Below are positions 17,293-29,979 of a stretch of 64,000 bases of DNA, piece by piece. The translations under genes and the position numbers were made by a program. The stretch is from contig NZ_QGGH01000002.1 of the NCBI RefSeq assembly GCF_003148495.1, positions 744,001 to 808,000 on the forward strand. Direction: 5' to 3'. Within the stretch, counting starts at the first letter, position 1. The number at the start of each line of letters is the position of its first letter. The notes below the pieces were generated by a model. It made no database searches and was not told the origin of the DNA. It was given only the letters and a program-made list of their open reading frames with translations. The stretch comes from Mesorhizobium loti. Its GTDB lineage: Bacteria > Pseudomonadota > Alphaproteobacteria > Rhizobiales > Rhizobiaceae.

Positions 17293-17530
17293 CTGGGTCA
17301 TTACCTGTGATCCAGCGACGTTTTTGCCGAAACTTGCGACTTGACGGCAACACAAGCCAAGGCGATAAAGCCGCCCATGAAAACGTCTTTCGCCATTTGT
17401 GGCATTTGCATTATTGGCTAGCCTCGCGCTGGTCCGGACGTTTTCGCCTCATCTTTCCCCAGATTGGACAAACGCCCTGGCCAGCAGGCTGGAATCCGAT
17501 TTGCGCCTTGGCGCGCTCGATTTCAGCCAA

Positions 17531-17577
17531 AGCATGATCCCGAAAAGTGGGAACCGGTTTTCGGACCAGATCATGCT
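17531..17577. repeat. Rhizobial palindrome (AGCATGATC...GATCATGCT)
   Basis: AGCATGATC at the left and GATCATGCT at the right flank a core with CCGAAAAGTGGGAACCGG then TTTTCGG. It forms a near-perfect hairpin. The type is common in rhizobial intergenic DNA. It ends 30 bases before cysS. Confidence 0.75.
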
Positions 17578-17607
17578 CAAATAAAGTAACGGACCGGGAA
17601 GGCACGA

Positions 17608-19053
17608 ATGTCTGACGCATCGCAGGGCCTGCGCCTCTACAACACGCTGACGCGGACGAAAGAGGATTTCGTTCCGATCGATCCAAACAACGTGCGCATG
17701 TATGTCTGTGGTCCGACGGTCTACGACTTTGCCCATATCGGCAATGCCAGGCCGGTGATCGTCTTCGACGTGCTGTTCCGTTTGTTGCGCCAAGTCTATG
17801 GCGAGGCGCACGTCACGTATGTGCGCAACATCACAGATGTCGATGATAAGATTAACGCCCGCGCGTTGCGTGATTTCGGCGCCGAGATTTCTTCGGGAAA
17901 ACTCTCGCTCAACGAGGCGATCCGGCGGGTGACCGAAAAGACCGCCGATCAGTTCCACAGGGATGTGGCGGTTCTCGGCTGCTTGGAGCCGACGGTCGAG
18001 CCGCGCGCCACCGAATTCGTCGAGCCCCGCGCCGACGGCAAGGCCGACATGATCACTTTGATTCAAAGCCTGATCGAACGCGGCCATGCCTATGTCGCCG
18101 CGGGCGAAGTCCTGTTCGACACGGCGTCGATGCCGGACTACGGCCAGCTGTCGAAGCGCAATCTCGACGAGCAGCAAGCGGGTGCTCGCATCGCCGTCGA
18201 CGCGCACAAGAAAAATCCTGGCGATTTCGTCCTCTGGAAGCTGTCGTCGCCGGAGGAGCCGGGCTGGAATTCGCCATGGGGCAGGGGCAGGCCGGGCTGG
18301 CACATCGAATGCTCGGCAATGTCGGCCGCCTATCTCGGCGAGGTTTTCGACATCCATGGCGGCGGCCTCGACCTGATCTTCCCGCACCATGAGAACGAGA
18401 TCGCCCAGTCGCGCTGCGCCCACGGCACGGACGTGATGGCCAACATCTGGATGCACAACGGCTTCCTGCAGGTCGAAGGGCAAAAGATGTCGAAGAGCCT
18501 CGGCAATTTCTATTCGATCAACGAGCTCTTGGAGACCGAGACCTTTGGCGGCCGCAAATGGCCTGGCGAGGTGCTGCGGCTGGCGATGCTGATGACGCAC
18601 TATCGCGAACCGATTGACTTTTCCGTGCGCAAGCTGGAGGAGGCCGAGAACATGCTGCGCAAATGGAAGCGGGCGGCCGACCTCGCGCCGGCGGCGGCAG
18701 GGCAGTTGCCCGTGGAGATCATCGATGCCTTGTCCGACGATCTCGCCACCTATGCCGCCTTCCAGATACTGACCCAGTTGGCCCAGTTGGCCGGCGAGGC
18801 AGCGGACGGCAACGATGCGGCTGCATCGCTGAAGGCGTCTTTGCTGTTCCTCGGCTTCGATGTCGCGTCGGCGAAGGTTGATGAAGACCACGTCGCCAAG
18901 GCTATCGCCAAGCGTCTCGCATTCATCGCCGCCAAGAACTGGGCCGAGGCCGACCGCATCCGCGACGAACTGCTGGCACAAGGTATACAGTTGAAGGACG
19001 GCAAGGACCCCGTCACCGGCGAACGCATCACCACCTGGGAGGTAAAAAGATGA
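17608..19053 (+). CDS. cysS: Cysteinyl-tRNA synthetase
   Basis: This 481-residue class I synthetase charges tRNA-Cys. It carries the zinc-site Cys in [19 protein letters not shown], with HIGN in place of HIGH. The WHIECSAM and [12 protein letters not shown] motifs are present, and KMSKSLGNF is intact. The length is normal. It begins a tight run of genes: VOC overlaps its stop by four bases, and four further genes follow. Confidence 0.98.
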   Translation: MSDASQGLRLYNTLTRTKEDFVPIDPNNVRMYVCGPTVYDFAHIGNARPVIVFDVLFRLLRQVYGEAHVTYVRNITDVDDKINARALRDFGAEISSGKLSLNEAIRRVTEKTADQFHRDVAVLGCLEPTVEPRATEFVEPRADGKADMITLIQSLIERGHAYVAAGEVLFDTASMPDYGQLSKRNLDEQQAGARIAVDAHKKNPGDFVLWKLSSPEEPGWNSPWGRGRPGWHIECSAMSAAYLGEVFDIHGGGLDLIFPHHENEIAQSRCAHGTDVMANIWMHNGFLQVEGQKMSKSLGNFYSINELLETETFGGRKWPGEVLRLAMLMTHYREPIDFSVRKLEEAENMLRKWKRAADLAPAAAGQLPVEIIDALSDDLATYAAFQILTQLAQLAGEAADGNDAAASLKASLLFLGFDVASAKVDEDHVAKAIAKRLAFIAAKNWAEADRIRDELLAQGIQLKDGKDPVTGERITTWEVKR

Positions 19054-19436
19054 TCGACCATCTCGGCATCACCGTTGCCGATTTCGACGCTTCGAAGGCT
19101 TTCTATGACAAGGCGATGGCGCCGCTTGGAGCCTCCCTGCTTTACATGGTGCCGCTGGAATACACCGGCGGTGCCAAGGTCGGTGGCTATGGCCGTGACC
19201 GGCCGGTGTTCTGGCTGAGCACCGGCAAGGACAAGCCCAAGGATCACCAGCACGTCGCCTTCACCGCGCGCAGCCGCGCCGAGGTCGATACCTTTTATGT
19301 CGCCGCGCTTGCCGCCGGCGGCAAGGACAATGGCGGGCCGGGCCTGCGCCCGCACTATCACCCGGACTACTACGCTGCCTTCGTCTTCGATCCCGACGGC
19401 AACAATGTCGAGGCCGTCTGCCATGCGCCGGAGTGA
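19050..19436 (+). CDS. VOC-family (glyoxalase-like) protein
   Basis: This 128-residue protein has one VOC module, with the opening [20 protein letters not shown] and a metal-type end [15 protein letters not shown]. Such proteins bind a metal and act as dioxygenases, lyases or binding proteins. The substrate is unknown. It overlaps the cysS stop by four bases (ATGA). Confidence 0.9.
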   Translation: MIDHLGITVADFDASKAFYDKAMAPLGASLLYMVPLEYTGGAKVGGYGRDRPVFWLSTGKDKPKDHQHVAFTARSRAEVDTFYVAALAAGGKDNGGPGLRPHYHPDYYAAFVFDPDGNNVEAVCHAPE

Positions 19437-19442
19437 GCGGCG

Positions 19443-19930
19443 ATGAGCCTCGACAACCGGCCGATCTACACCGGCGGCTGCCAGTGCGGCGCGGTGCGCT
19501 TTCGCGTTGAAGGCGCGTTGGGCGACGCTTCGATCTGCCATTGCCGCATGTGCCAGAAGGCGTTCGGCGCGTTCTACGCGCCGTTGGTTTCGGTGCGCGG
19601 CGCCAGGCTCGACTGGACGCGCGGCGAGCCGAAATACTTCCGCTCGTCCAACCATGTCCACCGCGGCTTCTGCCCGGATTGCGGCACACCGCTGACCTTC
19701 ACCGCGCCGGACGGCGTTGGCCTCGCCATCGGTGCGTTCGACAATCCGGCTGAGATCGTGCCGCTCATCCAGTGGGGCATCGAGGCAAAGCTGCCCTATG
19801 TCGACTCGATCCCGCAACTGCCGGGCGAGGACACCATGGCCGATATGTCGTCGGCCTCCTATCTGGCCGATCTCGTCTCCTACCAGCACCCCGACCACGA
19901 CACCGAACAATGGCCGCCGAAGGAAAGATC

Positions 19931-19934
<4 letters not shown>
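19443..19934 (+). CDS. GFA-family protein, copy 1
   Basis: This 163-residue protein has the GFA/CENP-V zinc pattern: GGCQCGAVRF, ICHCRMCQKAFGAFY and FCPDCGTPLTF. These give the two zinc-binding Cys clusters of the family named for glutathione-dependent formaldehyde activation. The true substrate is unsettled for most members. It is followed by an obvious paralogue whose start overlaps its stop. Confidence 0.92.
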
Positions 19935-22979
<3,045 letters not shown>

Positions 22980-23062
22980 GGTTGAACCATCAGCGAAAGT
23001 CCATTGATCCATCAGAACTTTGCGATGGTCTTGCCAAGGTGACTGGGCCATAGCGTTGGCTC

Positions 23063-23989
23063 ATGGCCACTGAAGCAATTGCCCTGGACGCGGATTCGAA
23101 GGCACGACGCGGCTTTCTGTTGGCGCTTGGCGCCTATCTCTTGTGGGGATTGCTGCCCTTCTACATGAAGGCGGTCGCTCATCTGCCGCTCGCCGAAGTC
23201 ATTGCCCATCGCATCGTCTGGTCGGTGCCGATCGCCGCCGCCGTTCTGGTCTGGGCCGGCCGTACGGCGGATTTCAAGGCGGCGCTGCGTTCGCCGCGCA
23301 CCATCGCCATGGCCGCGCTGACGGCGGCGCTGATCTCGGTCAATTGGGGCATCTATGTCTGGGCGATCGCCGCCGACCGCACCGTCGAGACCGCGCTCGG
23401 CTACTACATCAATCCGCTGGTCAGCGTCGTCGTCGGCGCGCTGCTGCTTGGCGAGCGGCTCGATCGGCTGCAGATCGCGGCAGTGGTGCTGGCGGCCGTC
23501 GCCGTCGCGGTGCTGACCATAGAGGGCGGCAAGCTGCCCTGGGTGTCGCTGGCGCTGGCGTTTTCCTTCGCCGCCTACGGCTTCTTCCGCAAGACGCTGC
23601 CGATCGGCCCGAGCCAGGGCTTTTTGCTCGAAGTGCTTCTGCTGTCGGTGCCGGCCCTTGGCTACATCGTCTACCTGATCGCGACCGGGCAGGACCATAT
23701 CGTGTCCAGCAGCGGTGCCGATACGGCGCTGCTGATCGGCTGCGGTCCGGTCACGTCGATACCGCTCTTGCTGTTCGCCTTCGGCGCCAAGCTGCTGCGC
23801 CTCTCCACCATCGGCATCATGCAGTACATCGCGCCGACCATGGTGTTCCTGATCGCCGTTCTGATCTTCGACGAGCCTTTCGGCACCACCCAGGCCATCG
23901 CCTTTGCGCTGATCTGGGCGGCCTTGGCAGTCTATTCCTGGTCGATGTTGACGACAGCGCGCCGGGCCGCGCCGCAGCCCGCACGGTAA
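23063..23989 (+). CDS. rarD: RarD-type EamA transporter
   Basis: This 308-residue protein has ten predicted membrane helices in two EamA repeats. The opening GAYLLWGLLPFYMKAVAHLP and HRIVWSVP are typical of RarD. It is probably an exporter of unknown metabolites. It is followed 10 bases later by the GST gene. Confidence 0.88.
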   Translation: MATEAIALDADSKARRGFLLALGAYLLWGLLPFYMKAVAHLPLAEVIAHRIVWSVPIAAAVLVWAGRTADFKAALRSPRTIAMAALTAALISVNWGIYVWAIAADRTVETALGYYINPLVSVVVGALLLGERLDRLQIAAVVLAAVAVAVLTIEGGKLPWVSLALAFSFAAYGFFRKTLPIGPSQGFLLEVLLLSVPALGYIVYLIATGQDHIVSSSGADTALLIGCGPVTSIPLLLFAFGAKLLRLSTIGIMQYIAPTMVFLIAVLIFDEPFGTTQAIAFALIWAALAVYSWSMLTTARRAAPQPAR

Positions 23990-23998
23990 GGGGTGTCG

Positions 23999-24679
23999 AT
24001 GTACCTGCTGCATATCGCCAACAAGAATTATTCCTCATGGTCACTGCGGCCCTGGGTGTTGATGCGAGAGCTGGATATCCCATTCGACGAGCGGCTAACG
24101 CCGTTCCCGACCGGATCGAGCTGGAGCCTCTACCGGCCGTTCTCGCCGAGCGGCCGGGTGCCCTGCCTGATCGACGACGGTTGGGCGGTCTGGGATTCGC
24201 TAGCCATCGCCGAATATCTGGCCGAGCGCCACCATGGCGTGTGGCCTGCCGAGGCCAAGGCGCGCGCCTGGGCACGCTCGGCCGCCGCCGAGATGCATTC
24301 GAGCTTCACCGCACTGCGTGGCGCCTGTCCGATGAGTTGCGGCCTGCGCGTAGAGCCGTTTCCAATGTCCGACGCGCTGAAACAGGACCTCTTTCGCCTC
24401 GACGACCTCTGGAACGATGGCCTTGCCCGTTTCGGCGGGCCGTTTCTGGCCGGCGCTCATTTCACCGCCGTCGACGCTTTCTTTGCTCCTGTGGCGTTTC
24501 GCGCACAGTCCTATGGTCTCGTTTTCGAGGGTGCGGCTGCAGCCTATCCGGCGCAGTTGCTCGCCCTGCCAGCGATGCGCGAGTGGTATGCGGCTGGCCT
24601 TGCCGAGACCTGGCGCGAGCCCGATCACGAAGCGGAAGTCGCCGCCGCCGGCACCGTCATCGAGGATCTTCGCGTCTAG
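23999..24679 (+). CDS. Glutathione S-transferase family protein
   Basis: This 226-residue protein has a thioredoxin-like N-terminus (NYSSWSLRPWVLMRELDIPF), GRVPCLID before the cis-Pro region, and WDSLAIAEYL for the glutathione-binding end. A helical C-terminal domain follows. I chose ATG 23999, with AAGGGG at good spacing, over GTG 23993. It could detoxify or isomerise small electrophiles. Confidence 0.88.
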   Translation: MYLLHIANKNYSSWSLRPWVLMRELDIPFDERLTPFPTGSSWSLYRPFSPSGRVPCLIDDGWAVWDSLAIAEYLAERHHGVWPAEAKARAWARSAAAEMHSSFTALRGACPMSCGLRVEPFPMSDALKQDLFRLDDLWNDGLARFGGPFLAGAHFTAVDAFFAPVAFRAQSYGLVFEGAAAAYPAQLLALPAMREWYAAGLAETWREPDHEAEVAAAGTVIEDLRV

Positions 24680-24699
24680 CTGAAAGCCGCCGGCAGGCG

Positions 24700-25698
24700 C
24701 TACAATCCGCGGCCCAGCCGCCTGACGAACAGATAAGTAGCCGCGGCGATAGCCATCGATACTGCCGTCACCACCCAGAAGCCAATCGGCGTATCGACCA
24801 ACGGCAGCCCACCGACATTCATGCCGAACAGGCCCGAGATGATGGTCATCGGCAACAGCACCGCTGTCATGACAGAGAGAACATAGAGGAGCTGGTTCGA
24901 CTGCATGGTCAGCTTGGCCATGAGCTCGTCCTGCAACAGCCTTGTGCGCGCCTGCAACTGCTCGCCGTCATGATAGAGAGTATGCGCCCGTTGCGAGAGC
25001 CTGACCGCCATGTCGTTGATCGGGTCAGGCAGTTCGTTGCGATGCGAATGATCGAGATGCCGGAACAGATTGGTGATCGTCGCCATCTGCCGATGGATCA
25101 CCACCAATTGTCGCCGCGCCTCGACCAGCGCTTGTCGTTCATTGTGCCATGCATCGCGCACGACACGGTCCTCGATGCCGTCGAGCGTGTCGCCCAGCTT
25201 GCCGAGCTCGGCCGCCATGCCGTCGAGCGACTGGCCCGTGACCGCCTCGATCAGTTCCGCCGGCGAGCGGAATTTCCGCGCCCCATTCTCCACCGTCTTG
25301 CGAATGGCGTCGACCGATTCCAGCGGCTGCTTGCGCGCGCCGATCAGCACCGCGTCGTTGAAGGCGAAGCGGAAATGGACAAGCCCGCGCGCCTCCGAAA
25401 AGTCGTGTCTGAGATCAGGCAGATCGCCATAGAGCCAGCCATCCTCGAAGTCGATGTGGCAGCCATGGCTGGGGGCAAGGAAGGCGTCACGCACCGGCCT
25501 CGGCAAAGCCGTCTCAGTGCCGATCTCCTGGCGTGCATGCAGGTCGGTGATCTGATAGCTGCGCCAGGTCCAGCACGCCTGTGCCGGGTCCTTGGTACGC
25601 AGGCCGTCGGCCGTGAAATGGTAGATGAAGAACAGTCCGTGCTCGTCGGGCAGGTAAGGCGACAGATCAGTGCCTTCCGGGGCGAGAGCGATATCCAT
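24700..25698 (-). CDS. CorA/ZntB-type metal transporter
   Basis: This 332-residue protein is a long cytoplasmic domain with helical stalk (about 150-260), followed by two membrane helices. The loop SGLFGMNVGG carries the GMN signature. ZntB members move zinc. Without the selectivity context I cannot separate Zn from Mg or Ni. ATG 25698 is used; a GTG 12 codons upstream is possible. It is convergent with the GST gene. Confidence 0.9.
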   Translation of the reverse strand: MDIALAPEGTDLSPYLPDEHGLFFIYHFTADGLRTKDPAQACWTWRSYQITDLHARQEIGTETALPRPVRDAFLAPSHGCHIDFEDGWLYGDLPDLRHDFSEARGLVHFRFAFNDAVLIGARKQPLESVDAIRKTVENGARKFRSPAELIEAVTGQSLDGMAAELGKLGDTLDGIEDRVVRDAWHNERQALVEARRQLVVIHRQMATITNLFRHLDHSHRNELPDPINDMAVRLSQRAHTLYHDGEQLQARTRLLQDELMAKLTMQSNQLLYVLSVMTAVLLPMTIISGLFGMNVGGLPLVDTPIGFWVVTAVSMAIAAATYLFVRRLGRGL

Positions 25699-25869
25699 GG
25701 GCGCGGTGCCAGATGCAGGTTTCGAACATGGCACCGCATGGCGGCCGCCTGACCGTGATTCCTAGCACTAGCGAACCGGTTTCGTGTGACGGTTTCTTGA
25801 CAGCCGATCACAGTCTGTCGATCACCCAATCCGGTGGTGACGCCTTTGCCACCCCCGGATTGTGCCCTG

Positions 25870-26160
25870 TCAGTGCTTTGGGCCGAATCCGGGGTAGGGC
25901 TTGAGCGGCACGATTGCGGCAATGTCCATCATGCCGGCCTTGACCAGCGGCAAGGTGGCAAGATGGCCACGGACCTCTGCATCATCGGCTGCCTCGAACA
26001 TCATGCCGCTGCCCGGGATGTCGCCGCGGTTCCAGACCTGACGCACCGCGCCCTCGGCGTAAAGCGTGCGCCGCTGTTCGGCTTCGCCGGGCAGAAGCGG
26101 GGCGAAATCGGCATCGCTGAACTCAGCGGTGTTGCGGGTGAGAAGGGCAAAGAACTGCAT
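25870..26160 (-). CDS. YciI-like / muconolactone isomerase-family protein
   Basis: This 96-residue ferredoxin-like alpha+beta barrel-type protein starts MQFFALLTRNTAEFS. ATG 26160 has AGGAG in front. It contains LYAEGAVRQVWNRGDIPGSG and a His-rich end. The length and pattern match the muconolactone isomerase/YciI-like small enzymes. It is divergent from the LysR gene at 26271, which may control it. Confidence 0.75.
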   Translation of the reverse strand: MQFFALLTRNTAEFSDADFAPLLPGEAEQRRTLYAEGAVRQVWNRGDIPGSGMMFEAADDAEVRGHLATLPLVKAGMMDIAAIVPLKPYPGFGPKH

Positions 26161-26270
26161 GGCGGTCTCCTTTGGTTGGGATGGCCGAGTATCGCTTCCG
26201 CTGGTCAGACTGTCCAAGACTGATTAGGCTAGAGTTGAGACTTTGCAGGACTTGAAGCTCTGGAGAAAAA

Positions 26271-27164
26271 ATGTTCGACCTGCGCCAGATCAGGTATTTC
26301 GTCACCGTCGCCGAAACCGGCAATGTCGGCCGCGCCGCCGAAATGCTGCATATCTCGCAATCGCCGCTCAGCCGGCAGATCATGCAGCTCGAGGAGCAGC
26401 TTGGCGTCAGTCTGTTCGAACGGGCAAAACAGCGGGTCCATCTCAACGCCGAGGGTCGCGCCTTCCTCACCGAGGCCCGCTCGCTGCTGTCCAATGCGCG
26501 ACGTTTGGAGGAGTTCGGCCGCAACCTGGCCAGCGGCGGCGTTGGTCGTCTCGCCATCGGCTATGTCGAAGGCGCCGTGCATGCCGGGCTTGTCGCCGGA
26601 ATGCTGCGCCAATTCCGCCGCGAGCGGCCCGATTTCCACCTGCAACTGAGAAGTTTGCGTTCGGCCGCCCAGGTGGAGGGACTGCGGCAGCGCTCTCTGG
26701 ATCTGGGCTTTGTCTACTCGCCGCCAGCCGACAATGACCCGGATGTCGCCGCCATGGCGCTGCGGCACGAACCGCTGGTGCTGGCGATCCCCGAAGATGA
26801 TCCGCTCGTTCACGTATCAGAGATCGGGCCGTATCACCTCGACGGTCGCACCTGGATCACCGTCGTGCGCCAGCCTGACGACACCAATCGCGGCCAGTTC
26901 CTCGCCGCTTGCGCCAAGGCCGGCTTTCTGCCCGACATCGCCTATGAGACGGCGGATCCGCTGACCTCGCTCGGCCTGGTCAGCGCCGGGCTCGGCCTGG
27001 CGACGGTGCAGGCCAGCCTGCGTGCCGCCGCACCGCCGCGGATCGTGTTTCGCGACCTGCCGTGGTTCGACCGTACGGTTTCCATCTATCTTGCCTGGCG
27101 GCGTCATGACCGCCGCGCGGTCATCGCCGGCTTGCGGCAGGCTGCTGGGGCAGTAGGGCAGTAG
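26271..27164 (+). CDS. LysR-family regulator
   Basis: This 297-residue protein has the winged helix ([40 protein letters not shown]) and an effector domain. It resembles regulators of aromatic catabolism (the CatR/BenM branch) in its opening. It is divergent from the small isomerase-like gene. Its stop TAG falls in the second unit of an 8-base tandem repeat, so the last residues AVGQ are repeat-encoded. Confidence 0.9.
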   Translation: MFDLRQIRYFVTVAETGNVGRAAEMLHISQSPLSRQIMQLEEQLGVSLFERAKQRVHLNAEGRAFLTEARSLLSNARRLEEFGRNLASGGVGRLAIGYVEGAVHAGLVAGMLRQFRRERPDFHLQLRSLRSAAQVEGLRQRSLDLGFVYSPPADNDPDVAAMALRHEPLVLAIPEDDPLVHVSEIGPYHLDGRTWITVVRQPDDTNRGQFLAACAKAGFLPDIAYETADPLTSLGLVSAGLGLATVQASLRAAAPPRIVFRDLPWFDRTVSIYLAWRRHDRRAVIAGLRQAAGAVGQ

Positions 27165-27206
27165 GGCAGTAGGGCAGTAGGGCAGTAGGGCAGTAGGGCA
27201 GTAGGG
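27151..27206. repeat. Seven copies of CAGTAGGG
   Basis: Seven perfect 8-base units start at 27151. The LysR stop (27162-27164) lies in unit 2. About 30 bases on, ACTGCCCTACTCC (27239-27251) is the complement of the repeat, so the transcript could fold into a hairpin. The number of units probably varies among strains. Confidence 0.85.
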
Positions 27207-27260
27207 GAAGACACTCCAGGCAATTCACATATTGCCTTACTGCCCTACTCCTTTGCTCCC

Positions 27261-27872
27261 CTAAAGTTTGTCGATCACCGACTGCACGCCCTCGGTCGGC
27301 GCATCGACGGAGGACCCTGCCACCATGATGGCGGCGACGATCGCCTCGGGGTCGTCGACGACCAGCGGCTTGACCCGCTGCGCGGTGTGGATGAAGCCCT
27401 CGGCGGCCATGTGATCGAGCAACGCCAGCATCGGATCCCAGAATCCGCCGACATTGCCGAAGACGATCGGCTTGCGATGATGGCCGAGTTGCCCCCAGGT
27501 CATGACCTCGACGATCTCCTCGACCGTGCCGATGCCGCCCGGCAGCGCCACAAAGGCGTCGGATTTCTCGAACATCTTGTGTTTGCGCTCGTGCATGTTG
27601 TCGGTGATCAAGAGCTCATCGAGCCGGTCCAGCGCGGTTTCCGTCGCTTCCTTGTTGATCAGGAAGCGTGGAATGATGCCTGTCACCTTGCCGCCGGCTT
27701 TGAGCGCGCCTTCGGCGACAGCGCCCATGATACCCTTGGTGCCGCCGCCATAGACCAGCCGCAGTCCCGCTTTGGCAATCGAGCGCCCGAGCAGGTGTCC
27801 GGCCTTGATATAGGTTTCATCGCGGCCCGGAGACGAGCCGCAATAGACGCAGACGGATCGAATCGTGTTCAT
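27261..27872 (-). CDS. LOG-family cytokinin riboside 5'-monophosphate phosphoribohydrolase
   Basis: This 203-residue protein has VYCGSSPGRDE, GGGTKGIMGAVAEGAL and the PGGIGTVEEIVEVMTWGQLG signature of LOG enzymes (TIGR00730). Family members hydrolyse nucleoside monophosphates, and in plants and some bacteria release active cytokinins. For a possible rhizobium this is of interest, but the activity may be plain AMP or nucleotide salvage. Confidence 0.92.
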   Translation of the reverse strand: MNTIRSVCVYCGSSPGRDETYIKAGHLLGRSIAKAGLRLVYGGGTKGIMGAVAEGALKAGGKVTGIIPRFLINKEATETALDRLDELLITDNMHERKHKMFEKSDAFVALPGGIGTVEEIVEVMTWGQLGHHRKPIVFGNVGGFWDPMLALLDHMAAEGFIHTAQRVKPLVVDDPEAIVAAIMVAGSSVDAPTEGVQSVIDKL

Positions 27873-27998
27873 AACGATGATTGGTGATTGGGTCTGAAAG
27901 CGCGGTCAAGCCCCAAGGGTTAACAAGGGCGGGCTTTTTCTTGTCGGCTTTGGCAAAACAGGCTAGACCGGCGTTAGGTGGCTAAGGGGTAGGGAAGT

Positions 27999-29498
27999 AT
28001 GGCAATTAATCCATTGAAGGCGTTCCTGTTCGCGGCGGGTGGGACCGTTGCGGCCGCGGGAACCGCCTATGTATCGGGCGCACTCGACCCGTATCTCAAT
28101 CACACGCCGCCAGCGGAAGTGGCGGCGCTGACGCCGCCCGCGGCGCCGAAACCGGCCGATCCCGGCACGGAAGCGCGGCTGCCGTCAGCGGAGGTCCCGG
28201 CAGCTCCTGCTGCGGTGCCCCAGGCAACGGCACCGGCCGCCCCGGCTGCGGCCGGCCCGATCGCACCGTCCTTCGATGTCGTGCGCGTCGAAAGCAATGG
28301 CTCGATCGTCGTCGCCGGCAATGCGGCTCCAAATGCAAAGGTCGAGATCCTCAATGGTTCGACGGTGCTTGGATCGACCGTAGCTGGTCCCGATGGCGCC
28401 TTCGTCATCATTCTCGACGATCCGCTGAAGCCTGGCGACTATACGATTGCGCTGCGCGCGACCACGGGCGATGTCGTGACGCCCTCGGTGCAGACCGCTG
28501 TCGTCTCTGTTCCCAAGGATGCGGCCGGCCAGGTTCTGGCCATGGTCGAGGAGCCGGGCAAACCGGCCGAACTGCTCACCGTTCCCGCGCCCGAGACAAA
28601 GCCGGCCGCACCGGCTGCCGGCGACCAGGCTGCCGCGCCGGCTGCTCCCGCAGCCGAAACGCCCGCGGCCACAGCTCCGGCACCAGCCGCCCCGGCGGCA
28701 CCAGCGCCAGCCGTGGTTGAAGCAGCACCGGCTCCGGCAGCGCCGGCGACGCCGCCCGCGGCAGCCGTGGCCGAGCCTAAGATCGTCGTCGAGGCGGTCG
28801 AGATCGACGGCAACAAGATCTTTGTCGCCGGCCTCGCCGATGCCGGTCGCAAGGTTCGCGCCTATGCCAACGACATCCTGCTCGGTGACGCGCAGACGTC
28901 GCCGGACGGCCATTTCCTCGTCGAGGCGACGCGCGACATTCCGGTCGGCAGCTACACCATCCATGTCGACGGTCTCGATGCCGACGGCGTGAAGGTGGTG
29001 GCCCGCGCCGCCGTGCCGTTCGAGCGCGAGCCGGGCGAAGCGATCGCCGCCGTGGCGCCTGCCGAAGCAAAACCGGCCGCACCTGCTGCCGCCGAAGCGC
29101 CCCCGGCACCTGCTCCTGCCGCACCAGCTACAGAGGCGCCGGCCGTTGCCGCGGCTCCGGCCACGACGCCCGCTCCCGCCACCGATGCTCCGGCCGTCGT
29201 GGCGGCGGCGACGCCGCCAAGCGATGTGCCCGAGACCGTGGCGCCCAAGCTCGAACATGCTGATGGCGCCGTCATCATCCGCCGTCACGACACGCTGTGG
29301 CGGATTTCGCGGCGCGTGTACGGCCATGGCGTGCGCTTCTCGACCATCTACCTCGCCAACCAGGACCAGATCAGCGATCCCGACCGCATCTGGCCGGGGC
29401 AGGTGTTCAAGGTCCCGGAAAAGTCGAAGGAAGGCGAAGCCGCCGACCTCAAGGCGATGGGCGAGCAGGCAACGACGGCGCCTGCCAAGTCGCAGTAA
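27999..29498 (+). CDS. LysM protein with Ig-like modules and Ala/Pro-rich linkers
   Basis: This 499-residue protein begins with a membrane or signal segment (about 5-27). Two beta-rich modules (about 90-170 and 255-345) are separated by long Ala/Pro-rich linkers, and a LysM domain ends the protein (about 425-475: RRHDTLWRISRRVYGHG and IWPGQVFKVP). The modules open with alternating hydrophobic strands and resemble bacterial Ig-like folds. It probably holds to peptidoglycan at the cell envelope. It is divergent from the LOG gene. Confidence 0.88.
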   Translation: MAINPLKAFLFAAGGTVAAAGTAYVSGALDPYLNHTPPAEVAALTPPAAPKPADPGTEARLPSAEVPAAPAAVPQATAPAAPAAAGPIAPSFDVVRVESNGSIVVAGNAAPNAKVEILNGSTVLGSTVAGPDGAFVIILDDPLKPGDYTIALRATTGDVVTPSVQTAVVSVPKDAAGQVLAMVEEPGKPAELLTVPAPETKPAAPAAGDQAAAPAAPAAETPAATAPAPAAPAAPAPAVVEAAPAPAAPATPPAAAVAEPKIVVEAVEIDGNKIFVAGLADAGRKVRAYANDILLGDAQTSPDGHFLVEATRDIPVGSYTIHVDGLDADGVKVVARAAVPFEREPGEAIAAVAPAEAKPAAPAAAEAPPAPAPAAPATEAPAVAAAPATTPAPATDAPAVVAAATPPSDVPETVAPKLEHADGAVIIRRHDTLWRISRRVYGHGVRFSTIYLANQDQISDPDRIWPGQVFKVPEKSKEGEAADLKAMGEQATTAPAKSQ

Positions 29499-29509
29499 GG
29501 TGCTTGAGC

Positions 29510-29540
29510 GCCGATCTCCCCCTTGAGGGGGGAGATCGGC
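29510..29540. repeat. Intergenic palindrome of the CCGATCTCCCCC type
   Basis: GCCGATCTCCCCC, TTGA, GGGGGGAGATCGGC form a strong hairpin. No T-tract follows, so it is not a standard terminator. It has the same family motif as both arms of the element at 31871-32057. Confidence 0.8.
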
Positions 29541-29608
29541 AGCGTCGCCCGATCTACCCATCGGGATAGCTTGCTCCGCGCCTTTTCATCGTTTATCGCC
29601 GATGGACG

Positions 29609-29956
29609 ATGACTGAATCCCCTTTTGAATCCGCCGGCCACTGCCGTTTGCCGGAAGATGTCGTCTCCGATAGCCGCGCTATCGCCGCCCGCATGGCGGC
29701 GCTTTCGCATCCGGCACGTATCGAAATCATAAAGCATCTGTCGGCCAACAACTCCTGCTGCTGCCGTGAGGTGGTCGACCGTTTCGATTTGGCGCAGTCC
29801 ACCGTTTCCCAACACCTGAAGATACTTGTCGAGGCTGGTCTGGTCCGGTTCGAGCCCGACCGCCAGCGCTCGCGCTACGAGGTCGATCGTGCCGCGCTCG
29901 CTGATGTTTCCGCATCGGTCGCCGCGCTCGTTAATTCCTGCTGCTCCGGCCGCTGA
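29609..29956 (+). CDS. ArsR-family metal- or thiol-responsive regulator
   Basis: This 115-residue winged-helix repressor has the DNA-reading helix LAQSTVSQHLKILVEAGLV. It carries a Cys cluster NNSCCCREVVDRF in the helix 2-3 region and a C-terminal SCCSGR, both possible metal-binding sites. It lies 23 bases before the Atm1-type exporter gene, which it probably controls. Confidence 0.88.
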   Translation: MTESPFESAGHCRLPEDVVSDSRAIAARMAALSHPARIEIIKHLSANNSCCCREVVDRFDLAQSTVSQHLKILVEAGLVRFEPDRQRSRYEVDRAALADVSASVAALVNSCCSGR

Positions 29957-29979
29957 AAGATAAGAAGAAGGCACAAGAA

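Larger units (their letters stand above)
17167..17607. other. Intergenic region before cysS
   Basis: This 441-base region upstream of both the small basic gene and cysS has no supported gene. It holds a pair of direct repeats (17251-17292) and a rhizobial palindrome (17531-17577), noted separately. Confidence 0.5.

Noticed and set aside
23143..25752. Very long plus-strand open frame (about 869 codons)
   Set aside because: It covers rarD, GST and the CorA-type gene in other frames or strands, which have clear family motifs. Its own translation is low-complexity Arg/Ala/Gly and shows no motif.
27151..27206. Phase-variable switch of the LysR coding sequence
   Set aside because: The stop codon falls in the second unit, so changes in later copies do not change the protein.
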